Shown one piece after another: positions 45,640 to 57,290 of a stretch of DNA of 64,000 bases. The translations under genes and the position numbers were made by a program. The notes below the pieces were generated by a model, which had not been told where the DNA came from, ran no database searches, and was given only the letters and a program-made list of their open reading frames with translations. Source of the stretch: Rhinopithecus roxellana (lineage: Eukaryota; Chordata; Mammalia; Primates; Cercopithecidae); NCBI RefSeq assembly GCF_007565055.1, contig NC_044553.1, positions 100,787,858-100,851,857 of the forward strand, written 5' to 3'. The first letter of the stretch is position 1; every line of letters starts with the position of its first letter.

Positions 45640-45720
45640 CACTACAACCTCCCTATTTTGTTCCTTTAGCATAACACCTGGCACAGGTTTGGTGTTCAAT
45701 AAATATTTGTTGATTACATG
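45640..45720 (+). mobile_element. L2/MIR-type 3' tail
   Basis: 'agcataacacctggcacagg' and 'ttcaataaatatttgttgat' match the shared L2 3' tail ('gtgcctggcacatag', 'ctcaataaatatttgttga'). It is short but characteristic. Similar decayed text may continue to about 45850. Confidence 0.6.
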
Positions 45721-46364
45721 GTGAAAGAATTAATTAAGATACATTGTTAGTTATCTTATTTGATATGTATGTCCTATCTCCCGGTATAGATTGTATGTTC
45801 ACTACGGCAAAGACCAAGTACTATATTTCTCGTGGTATCATTCATATCTATCAAGGCAATATAGAGAAAGTAATAGACTAAAAAGTCAGCAATTCCTGTC
45901 TTCTCCAAAATGTGTATCTTTGCTTATCCTAATTGACTTCTCATTGATTGAGGTAACTTTGAGGGGCACAGGGAGAAAGGTGACAATAGATACATCATCT
46001 GTGCTCAAATTCAATGTCTCTGTTGTTGGTGGTTCAGATATCTGGTAGAATCTTCTGGCAAACTCAAGCCTGAAGGTTCATGTAAAAAACACTTTCTATA
46101 AATCTGGAAATTTACCAGTCCTGCTCTGGTAAGTAGGTCCTATGTCTAGAAGGAAGATTTGACTATTTTTAAATGCTTCTAATAAATAGGTGTAACAGAC
46201 ATCAAGATCATTTTATGTAATAAAGAATATGAGATTAAGAATAAGCAATCCAATGCTGTCAGCAATTTTAATGAGGGAACTGAACTGACTGCAAGGTCAG
46301 TTTGATTATTTTTTACAAAAATCAATAATAAGCAGCTATCATTATTGTTAAGGATGTCAGAATA

Positions 46365-46570
46365 TGAAATGGAGGACCTGCGTTCAAGTTGTAAATTTTT
46401 CATTAACCAGATGTGTGATTTTGGAAAAGTTGCTTAAATTATCTGCAATGTAATTTCCTTATCTGCAAAGTGAATATGACCAGAAAGACTGTGAAGAGAG
46501 AATGAGATAATACAAAGGCTTTGAAGATATAGGTATCATATATTAATAATAAGGTGCTAAAAACATAATT
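46365..46570 (+). mobile_element. MIR SINE
   Basis: 'gacctgcgttcaagttgtaa', 'agatgtgtgattttggaaaa', 'gttgcttaaattatctgcaa' and 'ttccttatctgcaaagtgaa' follow the MIR core in order ('tgtgaccttgggcaagt', 'tttcctcatctgtaaaatg'). Confidence 0.75.
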
Positions 46571-46786
46571 TAAGAATAAAGGAAAATGTACATACGGGTC
46601 CCTTAAATCACAACCATGTTGTATTAATATTCTCTGCTACTAATTAGACGTTGCATCCCTCAAAGGAATGGTTTATTTCTGGCTGTTCCAATCACATCAA
46701 GTGTTGCCATGTTTCTTGTCTCAGACCCCAGGTCCCAGGTGTTCTGAACTGTCATTTGGATGTATCAAGGCACCCCAGTATTATTG

Positions 46787-46876
46787 TTGGGTTTCAGTAG
46801 TCATGGAAATTAAAAGTTGGATTTCAGTAGTCATGGAAATTAAAAGTTGGATTTCAGTAGTCATGGAAATTAAAAA
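46787..46876. repeat. 3 x 30-bp minisatellite
   Basis: Three head-to-tail 30-bp units ('ttggatttcagtagtcatgg' plus 10 bp) lie at 46787-46816, 46817-46846 and 46847-46876. Only one difference in the first and one in the last base of the third are seen. Because 30 is a multiple of 3, an overlapping open frame (46668-46904) shows a 10-residue repeat (SWISVVMEIK). That frame has no other support as a gene. Confidence 0.95.
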
Positions 46877-47139
46877 TTGTCCTGTTTATTGTGGCAGCAG
46901 GTAAACAGATAGCACCTTTTACATCATAGCTCTTGGTACTTGGGAATTGCCGGAGAATAAAATAAAAGTTAAAAAAATTCAATAACATAGTTCTCTGCAC
47001 CAGTGAAGGGTCCAGGAAGCCACTTACATCACAACAGACATCCCTGAGCAAACTGGTAGAAAAGCAGTTATACTCTCAATAGCTCAGTTGCTGCCTATTG
47101 TCAAAGAGCAATTAGAATTTCTTCCTTAGCAGTCCATAC

Positions 47140-47535
47140 TCAAACTTGGAGAAGTCCAGAGTAAAATTGTTGTTGCCTGGGACAGTGGGAGGGGTGGAGG
47201 TTAGAAATAGGGAGATGTTCATCAAAGGGAACAAAGATTCAGTTAGGAAAGATAAATGAGTTCTGGAGATCTGGTATACAGCATGGTGATGATAGTTAAA
47301 AATACCAGTGTTTACTTGAAATATGCTAAGGGTGCATCTGAAGTGTCCCATGCACCCCCCAACCCCCCCCACACAAGAAAATGGTAATTATGTGATGTGA
47401 TACATCCGTTAATTAGCTTAATTTTGATGATTATTTCACAACATATACATATATGAAAACATCAAGTTGTATGCTTTAAATATATACAATCCCTATTTGT
47501 CAATTTTACCTCAGTAAAACTGGAAAATAAAAAGA
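47140..47535 (+). mobile_element. L1 3'UTR fragment
   Basis: 'gggagatgttcatcaaaggg', 'ttctggagatctggtataca', 'gtgatgatagttaaaaatac' and 'tcaattttacctcagtaaaa' are L1MA/L1MB-type 3'UTR text ending at the A-rich tail 'ctggaaaataaaaag'. A C-rich tract at 47354-47370 lies inside it. Confidence 0.85.
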
Positions 47536-47584
47536 GTTTCTTCCTTTAGCAACAAAAATTTTAGTAAGTAAATTTTTTTAAGTA

Positions 47585-48709
47585 CAGTTATGAGCCACAT
47601 AAGGATGTTTCAGTCAATGATAGGTTATAACAGAGCTGAAAAATTCTTATTGCCTAGTGATGTCTTAGCCATCATAATGCTATAGTTACAATGCATTACT
47701 CACCAGTTTGTGGTGATGCTGGTATAAACAAACATACTGCACTGCTAGTCATATAAAAATATAGCACATATGATTATGTATGGGACATAATACTTTATAA
47801 TGATGACTATCACTAATTTATATATTCACTGTACTGTATATTTTATCATTATTTTAGAGTGTAATCTTCTATATATAAAAAAGTTAACTGTAAAACAGCC
47901 TCAGGCAGGTCCTTTAGGAGATATTGCAGGCGAAGGCACTGTTATCATAGGAGATGACAGCTTCATTCATGTTATTATCCCTGAAGACCTTCAAGTGGGA
48001 CAAAATTTGGAGGTGACCAACAGTGATATTGATGATCCTGACCCTGTGTAGGTATAGGCTAATGTCTGTCTTAGTTTTCAACAAACAAGTTTAAAAAGAA
48101 AAAAAGAAAAGAAAAAAGAGAATTAGAAAAAAACTAATAGATATAAAGAAAGAAAATATTTTTGTACAGCTGTACAATGTATTTGGTTTTAAGATGTGTT
48201 ATTGTAAAAGAGTTAACAAGTTTTAAAAAATTAAAAATTTTTAAAAGAAAATAAGTTCCAGTAAACTAAGGTTAATTTATTTTTGAAGAAATAAAAATAT
48301 TCTTGTATAAATTTAGTGTAGCCTAAATTTACAGCTTTTATGAAGTCTATAGTAGTGTACAGTACTGTCCTAGGTCTTCACATTTACTCTCCACTCACTC
48401 ACTGACTCACTTAGAACAACTTCCAGTCCTGCAAGTTCCATTCATGGTGACGGCCCCATGGACGTGTATCATTTTCTACTTTTATGTCATATTTTTACTG
48501 TACCTTTTCTATGTTTACAAATGTTTAAGTACACAAATAGTATTGTATTAAATTGCCTAAAGTGTTCAGTACAGTAATATACTGTGCAGGTTGGTAGCCC
48601 AGGTATGTAGTAGGCTATACCATCTAGGTTTGTGTATATACATGCTATGATGTTTGCACAATGACAAAATTGAACTTGCCTAACCCCATATTTAAGCAAT
48701 ACATGACTG
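47585..48709 (+). mobile_element. Complete Tigger-family (pogo) DNA transposon, non-autonomous
   Basis: The element starts 'cagttatgagccacataagg' and ends 'ttaagcaatacatgactg', with inverted-repeat ends and TA on both sides (47583-47584, 48710-48711), the pogo/Tc1-mariner target duplication. Internal text ('tactgcactgctagtcatat', 'ctcactcactgactcactta', 'aggctataccatctaggttt') runs continuously across 1125 bp. A 56-residue stretch at the end of frame 47800-48051 stays open and ends in an acidic tail SDIDDPDPV. It is known wording of this repeat rather than a host exon. No DDE transposase domain is present. Confidence 0.9.
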
Positions 48710-48711
48710 TA

Positions 48712-49319
48712 TGTGTAGAAAATAGGTGAGTAGAAAACTATGCCAGAGGAGCAAAATGTGTTATTCCAAGCATTAATTATGTATAAACAAATATGTAACA
48801 TAATTCTATTAAGTTTAGAAAGGAGATCAAAGTTAATTTTATTACCAAGTGCCCTTGGCCCTATTCATATAATAGTAGAGAGTGCACAATCTATCAAAGT
48901 AAAAAAAAAGTTTAAAGCAATTTAAATTTATTTTAACAAGGTCAGAAATTACGTTTTCATGTATTCCATCCAGAGTAAGTACAATGTTATGGCATTAATA
49001 ACAACTAAAAATACATTTAGACTTTTGAGCAATTTTTTTCCCAGGGGGAACATAGAACCTTGAAAATACCTTGGGAGAAATTAATTAGCCTCTCTGAAAA
49101 ATAATAAATCCTCATATTATCCTTAACATCCCTAAAGCATTATGGAATGTTTTCTAATTCTGTATTATAGATGGAAAAGCAAAGAACTTGGCTAATACTT
49201 TCTATTTTCAGGAATGTACTGGCCAGAACTACAGTAATGCTCTTTCATTTTCAGTTTGTCTATCACTTGGCCTTGTATATTTTTTCTAAGAGTGTGTAGA
49301 TAAGAAATAGCTGTTCTTA
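48712..49319. other. Unique stretch
   Basis: No recognisable gene or repeat. Only weak MIR-like wording appears near 49120-49200. Confidence 0.45.
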
Positions 49320-51854
49320 AAATCACTGTGATATATCACCTCACACCCATAAAGATGGCTGTTATCAAAAAGATGAGAGATAATACAAGTTGGCAAGGGT
49401 ATGAAGAAAAGGAACCCCAGTACACTGTTGTGGTGAATGTTGACTGGTACAGCCACTATGGAAAACAGCATGTAGATTCCTGAAGAAATTAAAAATATAA
49501 CTACCATACAACCCAGCAATCCATCTTATGGGTATATGTCCAGAGGAGATGAAATCACTGCCTTGTAAATATACCTATATTCCCATGTTTATTACAGTAT
49601 TATTCACAATAGCCAAGATCTGGAAATAACCTAAATGTCCATTGACAGATGAATGGATAAAGAAAATATGGCATATACAATAGAATTGTATTCAACCTTA
49701 AAAAAGAAGGAGATATTGCCATATGCCACAACATGGCTGGACTTGGAAGACTTTATGCTAAGTAAAATAATCCAGACACAGAAAAAATATATTACATGAT
49801 CTCACTTACGTGCAAAACACATATATTTTTAAAAAGTACTCAAATACACAGACATAGCAAATGAAACTGTGATATGGTTTCAATCTGTGTTACCAACAAA
49901 ATGTCATGTTGAATTGCAATCCCCAATATTGGAGGTGGGGCCTGGTGGGAGGCGATTGGATCATGGGGGGAGGATTACCCCCTTGGTCCTGTTCTCATGA
50001 TAGTAAGTGAGTTCTCACAAGATCTGGTCATTTAAAAGTGTGTGGCACCTACCTGCCTCTTACTCCTGCTCCAGCCATTTGAAGTGTTGGGTCCCCTTTT
50101 GCCTGCCCCATGATTGGAAGCCATGTTCCTGAGGCCTCCCCAAAAGTAGAAGCTATGCTATGCTTTCTGTACAGCCTGTGGAATCTGGAATCATGAGCCA
50201 ATAAAACTTCTTTTCTTTATAAATTATCCTTTTCCAGATTTTTTTTTATAGCAGTGCAAGAATGGACTAATACATAAAATTGCTACCGAGAGTGCTGCAT
50301 TTGCTCTAAAGATACCTGAAAATGTGGAAGCAGCTTTGGAACTGTGTAATGTGCAGAGGTTGGAAGAGCTAGGAGGGCCCAGAAGAAGACAAGAAGATCA
50401 GGGAAAATCTGGAAACTTCCTAGAGACTTGTTGAATGGTTGTGACTGAAATGCTGATAGTGATATGGACAGAGATGCCCAGGCTGATGAGGTTTCAGATG
50501 GAGATAAGGAAGTTATTGGAAACTGGGAAAAAAAAAATCACATTTGCTATGCTTTAGCAAAGAGCCTGGCTGCATTGTACCCCTGCTATAGGAATCTGTG
50601 GAAATTTGAACTTATAGAGTGATGATTTAGGGTGTCTGGTGAAAGGAATTTCGGAGCAGCAAAGCATTCAAGTTGTAACGTGGCTACTTCTAACAACCTA
50701 TGCTTATGTGAGTGAGCAAAGAAATGACCTGTAATTGGAAATTCTAATTAAAAAGGGAACCAGAGCATAAAAGTTTGGAAAATTTGTAGCCTGGCCATGT
50801 GGTAGAAAAGAAAAATAGAAAAGTTTCCTATTTTCAGGAAAGCAATTTTAGCAGCCGGCAGAAATTTGCATAACTAAAAGGAAAATAAGTGCTGATAGCC
50901 AAGAAAATGAGGAAAAAGGCCTTGAAGACATTTCAGAGACCTTTGCTACAGCCCCTCCCAACACAGGCCTGGAGTAGGACAGAAGAATGATTTTGTGGGC
51001 CAGACCCAGCACCCTTCTGCCCTGTTCAGCATCAGGACACTTCTTTCCCATCCCAGCCACTCCAATTCCAGCTGTGGCTAAAAAGGGCCCAGCTTGGGTA
51101 CAGGTACAGCTTGGGTCACTGCTTGAGAGGGTGCAAGTCATAAGCCTTGCTGGCTTCTGTGTGGTGTTAAGCCAGAAGGTGCATAGAATGCAAGAGTTGA
51201 GGCTTGGGAACTTCCTCCTAGATTTCAGAAAATGTATGGAAAAGCCTGGATGGCCAGGCAGAATCCTGCTGCAGGAGTGGAGCCCTCATGGAGAACCTCT
51301 ACTCAGGCAGTGCAGAGGGGAAATGTGGGATTGGAGCCCCCACACAGAGTCCGCCACTGGGGCATTGTCTAGTAGGATTGTTGGAAGGGGGCCACCATCC
51401 TCCAGATCCTAGAATTGTAGATCACCAGCAGCTTGAAGTATGTACCTGGAAAAGTTATAGACACTCAATACCAGCCCATGAGAGCAGCTGTAGGGACTGA
51501 AATGTGCAAAGCTACAGAAGTGGAACTGCCCAAGGCCTTGGGAGCTTGGACACCAGTGTGCCCTGGATGTGAGACATGGAATCAAGGAAAATTATTTTGG
51601 AGCTTCAAGATTTAATGACTTCCCTGCTGGGTTTCAGACTTGCATGGGGCCTGTAGCCCCTTCCTTTTGGCCAAAATTTCTTTCTTTTGGAATGGGAGTA
51701 TTTACCCAAGGCTTATGCTCCATTGTATCTTGGAAGTAACTCACTTGTTTTTGATTTTATAGGCTCATAGATAGGAAGGGACTAGCCTTGTTTTAGATGA
51801 CACTTTGGACTTTGAACCTTTTTTTTTTTTTGCTTTCCTGGAAAGTATTTTACT

Positions 51855-51855
51855 T

Positions 51856-51898
<43 letters not shown>
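51855..51898. repeat. (TTTA)n microsatellite in the L1 tail
   Basis: About eleven TTTA units lie between the L1 3' end ('ttatactttaagttctaggg' at 51901) and the 23-bp segment 'gctttcctggaaagtatttt' plus 'act'. They look like a poly(A) tail that decayed into AAAT repeats. Confidence 0.95.
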
Positions 51899-51900
<2 letters not shown>

Positions 51901-53915
51901 TTATACTTTAAGTTCTAGGGTACATGTGCATAACGTGCAGGTTTGTTACATATGTATACTTGTGCTGTGTTGGTGTGCTGCACCCATCAACTCGTCAGCA
52001 CCCATCAATTCATCATTTATATCATGTATAACTCCCCAATGCAATCCCTCCCCCTTCCCCCCTCCCCATGATAGGCCCCAGTGTGTGATGTTCCCCTTCC
52101 CGAGTCCAAGTGATCTCATTGTTCAGTTCCCACCTATGAGTGAGAACATGCGGTGTTTGGTTTTCTCTTCTTGTGATAGTTTGCTAAGAATGATGGTTTC
52201 CAGCTGCATCCATGTCCCTACAAAGGATGCAAACTCATCCTTTTTTATGGCTGCATAGTATTCCATGGTGTATATGTGCCACATTTTCTTAATCCAGTCT
52301 GTCACTGATGGACATTTGGGTTGATTCCAAGTCTTTGCTATTGTGAATAGTGCCGCAATAAACATACGTGTGCATGTGTCTTTGTAGCAGAATAATTTAT
52401 AATCCTTTGGGTATATACCCAGCAGTGGGATGGCTGGGTCATATGGTACATCTAGTTCTAGATCCTTGAGGAATTGCCATACTATTTTCCATAATGGTTG
52501 AACTAGTTTACAATCCCACCAACAGTGTAAAAGTGTTCCTATTTCTCCACATCCTCTCCAACACCTGTTGTTTCCTGATTTTTTAATGATTGCCATTCTA
52601 ACTGGTGTGAGATGGTATCTCATTGCGGTTTTGATTTGCATTTCTCTGATGGCCAGTGATGATGAGCATTTTTTCATGTGTCTGTTGGCTGTATGAATGT
52701 CTTCTTTTGAGAAATGTCTGTTCATATCCTTTCCCCACTTTTTGATGGGGTTGTTTTTTTCTTGTATATTTGTTTGAGTTCTTTGTAGATTCTGGATATT
52801 AGCCCTTTGTCAGATGAGTAGATTGCAAACATTTTCTCCCATTCTGTAGGTTGCCTGTTGACTCTGATGGTAGTTTCTTTTGCTGTGCAGAAGCTCTTTA
52901 GTTTAATTAGATCCCATTTGTCAATTTTGGCTTTTGCTGCCGTTGCTTTTGGTGTTTTAGACATGAAGTCCTTGCCCATGCCTATGTCCTGAATGGTACT
53001 ACCTAGATTTTCTTCTAGGGTTTTTATGGTATTAGGTCTAACATTTAAGTCTCTAATCCATCTTGAATTAATCTTCGTATAAGGAGTAAGGAAAGGATCC
53101 AGTTTCAGCTTTCTACTTATGGCTAGCCAATTTTCCCAGCACCATTTATTAAATAGGGAATCCTTTCCCCGTTTCTTGTTTTTCTCAGGTTTGTCAAAGA
53201 TCAGATGGCTGTAGATGTGTGGTATTATTTCTGAGGACTCTGTTCTGTTCCATTGGTCTAGATCTCTGTTTTGGTACCAGTACTATGCTGTTTTGGTTAC
53301 TGTAGCCTTGTAGTATAGTTTGAAGTCAGGTAGCATGATGCCTCCAGCTTTGTCCTTTTGACTTAGGATTGTCTTGGCAATGCGGGCTCTTTTTTGGTTC
53401 CATATGAACTTTAAAGCCGTTTTTTCCAATTCTGTGAAGAAACTCATTGGTAGCTTGATGGGGATGGCATTGAATCTATAAATAACCTTGGGCAGTATGG
53501 CCATTTTCACGATATTGATTCTTCCTATCCATGAGCATGGTATGTTCTTCCATTTGTTTGTGTCCTCTTTGATGTCACTGAGCAGTGGTTTGTAGTTCTC
53601 CTTGAAGAGGTCCTTGACATCCCTTGTAAGTTGGATTCCTAGGTATTTTATTCTCTTTGAAGCAATTGTGAATGGAAGTTCATTCCTGATTTGGCTCTCT
53701 GCTTGTCTGTTACTGGTGTATAAGAATGCTTGTGATTTTTGCACATTAATTTTGTATCCTGAGACTGCTGAAGTTGCTTATCAGCTTAAGGAGCTTTTGG
53801 GCTGAGACAATGGGGTTTTCTAAATATACAATCATGTCATCTGCAAACAGGGACAATTTGACTTCTTTTTTTCCTAACTGAATACCCTTGATTTCTTTCT
53901 CTTGCCTGATTGCCC
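51855..53915 (-). mobile_element. Young L1, 5'-truncated, inside the MST element
   Basis: A 2.06-kb minus-strand L1 covers the last part of ORF2 and the 3'UTR. Frames 53283-53744, 52722-52979 and 52123-52725 (minus) carry near-consensus ORF2 residues (for example DVPYDPAIPLLGIYPKDYK). Breaks include a TGG to TAG stop at 53283-53285 and phase changes between the frames, while the ORF2 C-terminal end at 52123 is intact. The 3'UTR shares the duplicated 'gatgggtg' motif with the 8.8-kb copy. Its tail is a (TTTA)n tract at 51855-51898, then 23 foreign bases, then a T run (51819-51831). Confidence 0.95.
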
Positions 53916-54690
53916 TTAATGCTGGAATGAGTTAAGATTTTGGGGGGGGTATTGTGAAAGCATGATTGTATTTTGCAATGTATGAAGGACATGAGATTTG
54001 GAGGGGCCAGGGCTGGAATGATATAGTTTGGATATGTGTCCCCAACCAAATCTCGTGTTGAATTGTAATCCCAATATTGGGGGTGGGGACTAATGGAAGC
54101 TGATTGAATCATGGAGGTGGATTTCCCCCTTGGTGCTGTTTTCATGATAGTGAATCTGATGAGATCTGGTTGTTTAAAAGTATGTGGCACCTTCCCCTAC
54201 CTTCCTCCTGCTCCAGCCATGTGAAGTGCTGGCTCCTCCTTTGCCTTCTGTTATGATTGGAAAGTTTCTAGGACCTCCCCAAAAGCAGAATCTACTATGT
54301 TTCCTGTGAAGCTTGAGGAGCCATGAGCCAATTAAACCTCTTTTCTTTATAAATTACCTAGCCTTGGGTATTCTTTATAGCACTGTGAGCGCAGATGAAT
54401 ACAAACTGTTTACCATAGGTGGGGGTACAGGGAGAGAAAAAAAATGGCATAAAATAGGAGATACATCGGATGAACAAGTTTAGAGATCTACTGTACAGCA
54501 TGAGGACTAAAGTTAATAAAATTTTTTTGTAATAGGGATTTTAAAATAAGACTTTAGCTGCTTTTGCACACAAAAAGTAACTGAGATAATAAATTTGTTA
54601 ATCTGCTTCACTTTAATAATATTTTACTACTATATGTATCCCATGACATCATGTTGTAAACCTCAAATATAAACAAGATTTATTTTTTAG

Positions 54691-55599
54691 AAAAGAAATA
54701 ACCCATTCTTTATTCTGAAGTCTTCTATTAGTCACTGTGACTTCTGAGCATACTCTCTGGACTATGTAGAGCTAAATATAAAGTCTAGTTTCTAGTATGT
54801 AATATTGTACTTTTATGTCTAATTATTTGATGCCCAACCTATAGGATTACACAGCAACATATGTGGTCATGTGATACACTGACATCTGGTTGAGTCATGT
54901 AACTATTTGCACAATGGACTGTAAGCAGAAGCGTCACACACTATGTCAAGGCAGAAGCATAAGAGCCATAGTAAGCTTCAGCCACTTCTCCCTTCCTCTG
55001 CCATGAAAATGGCTTGTCACTTTGGTCCCAGAATGAGAAGAGAGAGCAGAACAGGAGCTATCTACAGGCTACTTATAACATGGATAAGACATACATCTTA
55101 TTGTTGTAAACCAGTGAGATTTTGGAAGTGTTCCTTAAAGCAAACAATCTAGCAAAAGTTGCTACTATACAATTCTTGCCACACTATCACAGATTTAAAA
55201 CAAATGACTATTTTAGTGCTAACACATAGAAGCAGTTATTCAGCTTGAAATTTAAATAAAAAGCTTGATCTTTGCATTTGGACATTGCCATTGGATTTTC
55301 AATCTCAATTACAGTATTGTCCGGGTACTTGAATAAAAGATGTGTGTCCCTTTTCAGAAAAAAAAAGAAAAAAAAAAAGGTTAAGCTTCAATTTAGTACT
55401 CAACTGTAAAAAAGGCAGATCAAGTTCAGTAGACTGTTGGCATTTATGGATTTAAAGTTGACCACTTACGAGTGATTGTTCAGTCTGTGATGTGGTAGTT
55501 TGTAGGTTTGCTGAGGCATTGATTTAAATAGTATTCACAGTGAACCTGTGGTAAAAGTATGCTTCTGTACATGACACTGGGCTTTGGGAAGTCCTAGTC
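54691..55599. other. Mostly unique; possible decayed LTR near 54910-55180
   Basis: The end of this block ('ttattgttgtaaaccagtga', 'gattttggaagtgttcctta') resembles the 3' end of MLT1/MaLR-like elements ('taagccactgagttttgggg'), but the rest cannot be assigned. The 69-codon frame 54943-55152 is not supported as a gene. Confidence 0.35.
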
Positions 55600-55788
55600 C
55601 AATGCTTCTCAAAGGGTAGCCCGTGAGCTGGTAGCATCAGTATCACTTGGGAACTTGTTACAAATGCAAACTCTTGGGGGTCACTCCAAACTGACTTAAT
55701 CAGAAACTACTGTGTTGGGACCCCCCTGTCGGTATTGTAACCAGCCGTTTTGGTGATTCTGGTGCTTGCTAGAATTTGTGAACCACTG
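55600..55788 (+). mobile_element. MER5A-like hAT (Charlie) MITE
   Basis: The whole length follows MER5A: 'caatgcttctcaaagggtag', 'tagcatcagtatcacttggg', 'aacttgttacaaatgcaaac', 'ttaatcagaaactactgtgt' and 'tttgtgaaccactg'. The inverted ends are 'ca(g)tg-ttctcaaa' and 'ttgtgaaccactg'. Flanking 8-mers 'tcctagtc' and 'actttgtc' agree at five positions, as a decayed hAT duplication would. Confidence 0.9.
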
Positions 55789-56439
55789 ACTTTGTCATTT
55801 TCCATGAAGATATTTGTTGTCCTCTATACATGTGGTGAGACAAAATTTGAAAATCCACTCTTTAAAAAGCTTTCTTGTTATTCCTAATGCAGGCAGTTCA
55901 TTTTCACTGGTTTACATTTTAAAAGATTATTCAATAGTGTTATTCAGGATGTAACTTTCACAATATAAAAATAGACATTCAGAAAAAGCTCGGTATACAG
56001 CAATGTCAAGGGTCTCCTATACATATAATTTAAAGTGATAAATGAATGCTCATATATTTATGCTCATAATACACATTGGATTTTATAAAAGAGCAAAATT
56101 ACAAATGTGGTCCCACAGACTCTCCTGACATTCACAGCAAGGAACAAGTCCACAGTAAAGAACACAAAGCATGAATTTCCAGTCCCTGCTTTTTACAACT
56201 GAACATTTTACCTGCCTACTCATCCTATGTTCTGGTGTCCTTGAGAGAGAGGAACTAGGAAGTCAGGAAACTGGGAACCAGAAATTTAGAAAACAGCTTT
56301 CCAGGGGCAGATGCTTCAAATTAAAACATTAAGATGAAAGTCAAGGTCAAGTTGGGAAGAACAGATCCGAATAGAGTGTGGGTTGGGAGGAAGAGGAATC
56401 TGTTTCTGAGTCTAAAATAGATAATAATAAGAGAAAAAG
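55789..56439. other. Unique stretch
   Basis: No gene or repeat is recognised between the MER5A-like element and the next L1. Confidence 0.5.
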
Positions 56440-57290
56440 AGGACTATCATAAATGACATGAATCAATTTTTAAAAAGACAAAAAATAACAAATGCTGGCA
56501 AACATCTCGAGAAAGGGAACACATACACAGTTGGTGGGAATGTAAATTAGTACAGCCATTATGGACAACAGTATTGAGGTTCCTCAAAAAATAAAAAATA
56601 GAACTGCCATATGATCCAGCAATCCCACTACTTGGTATAGAGCCAAAGGAAATGAAATAAGCATGGCAAAGAGATGTCTGCATTCCCATGTTTATTACAG
56701 CACTATTCACAATAGTCAAAATACGGAATCAACCTAGGTGTACATCAATGGATGAATGGATTAAAAATATGGTACATATATATATACAATGAAATACTAT
56801 TTAGTCATAGAAAAGAATGAAATCCTGCCATTTGCAGCAACATGAATTGAGCTGGAGGTCACTATGTTAAGTGAAATAAACTAAGCACAGAAGGACAAAT
56901 ACTGCATAATGTCACTCATATGTGTGCTTTATAACAGTTGATCTCAGAAGCAGAGAGTACAGTGGTAGTGACCAGAAGCTGAGGAGAGTAAGGGTATGGG
57001 ATACAGAGTGGTTCACCAATTGGTACAAAGTTATGGTTAGATGGAGGAATAAGTCCTGATGTTCTATTGTACAGTAGGATGACTATAGTTAGCAATAATT
57101 TATTGTACATTTCCAAATAGCTAGGAGGGGATTTTGCATGCTATCACCACAAAGAAATGGTAAATGTTTGAGGTAGTGGATATGCTAACTCCCCTGATTT
57201 GATCATTATACAATGTGTTTGTATATGGAAACATCACACTGTACCCCATAAATATGTACCATTATTATATGTTCATTAAATAAATAAAAC
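56440..57290 (+). mobile_element. L1 3'-end fragment (L1PB/L1MA-like)
   Basis: ORF2 C-terminal text ('gttggtgggaatgtaaatta', 'ccatatgatccagcaatccc', 'ttattacagcactattcaca') runs into 3'UTR ('gtagtgaccagaagctgagg', 'atgactatagttagcaataa', 'tgtaccccataaatatgtac') and an A-rich tail 'ttaaataaataaaacata'. Minus-strand frames over it are antisense shadows. Confidence 0.9.

Larger units (their letters stand above)
49870..54403 (+). mobile_element. MST-type MaLR provirus with two LTRs, split by a young L1
   Basis: The 5' LTR (49870-50274) begins 'tgatatggtttcaatctgtg' and the 3' LTR (54019-54403) 'tgatatagtttggatatgtg'. Both hold 'tctttataaatta' near their ends. The internal region begins 'taaaattgctaccgagagtg' (primer-binding side) and ends with the polypurine tract 'gagatttggaggggccaggg'. 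The flanks share 'aaac'. Frames 50987-51412 and 51433-51615 are remnants of the MaLR internal frame, similar to the 269-codon frame of the THE1 copy at 17.6-18.4 kb but broken by stops and phase shifts. Confidence 0.9.
49320..54690 (+). mobile_element. Old L1 3' end, split by the MST provirus
   Basis: ORF2 C-terminal text occupies 49320-49869 ('atcacctcacacccataaag', 'ttcacaatagccaagatctg', 'aaaaatatattacatgatct'), and the matching 3'UTR occupies 54404-54690 ('ataggagatacatcggatga', 'tactgtacagcatgaggact'). The L1 consensus reads across the junction 'atgaaac'/'aaactgtttacc'. The inserted 4.5 kb is the MST element below. Confidence 0.88.

Noticed and set aside
46668..46904. Repeat protein with SWISVVMEIK units
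   Set aside because: The amino-acid repeat simply reflects a 30-bp minisatellite, and no independent coding evidence exists.
51797..52258. 153-codon plus-strand frame
   Set aside because: It is antisense to the L1 3'UTR and ORF2 end. The same frame appears antisense to the other young L1 (9159-9656).
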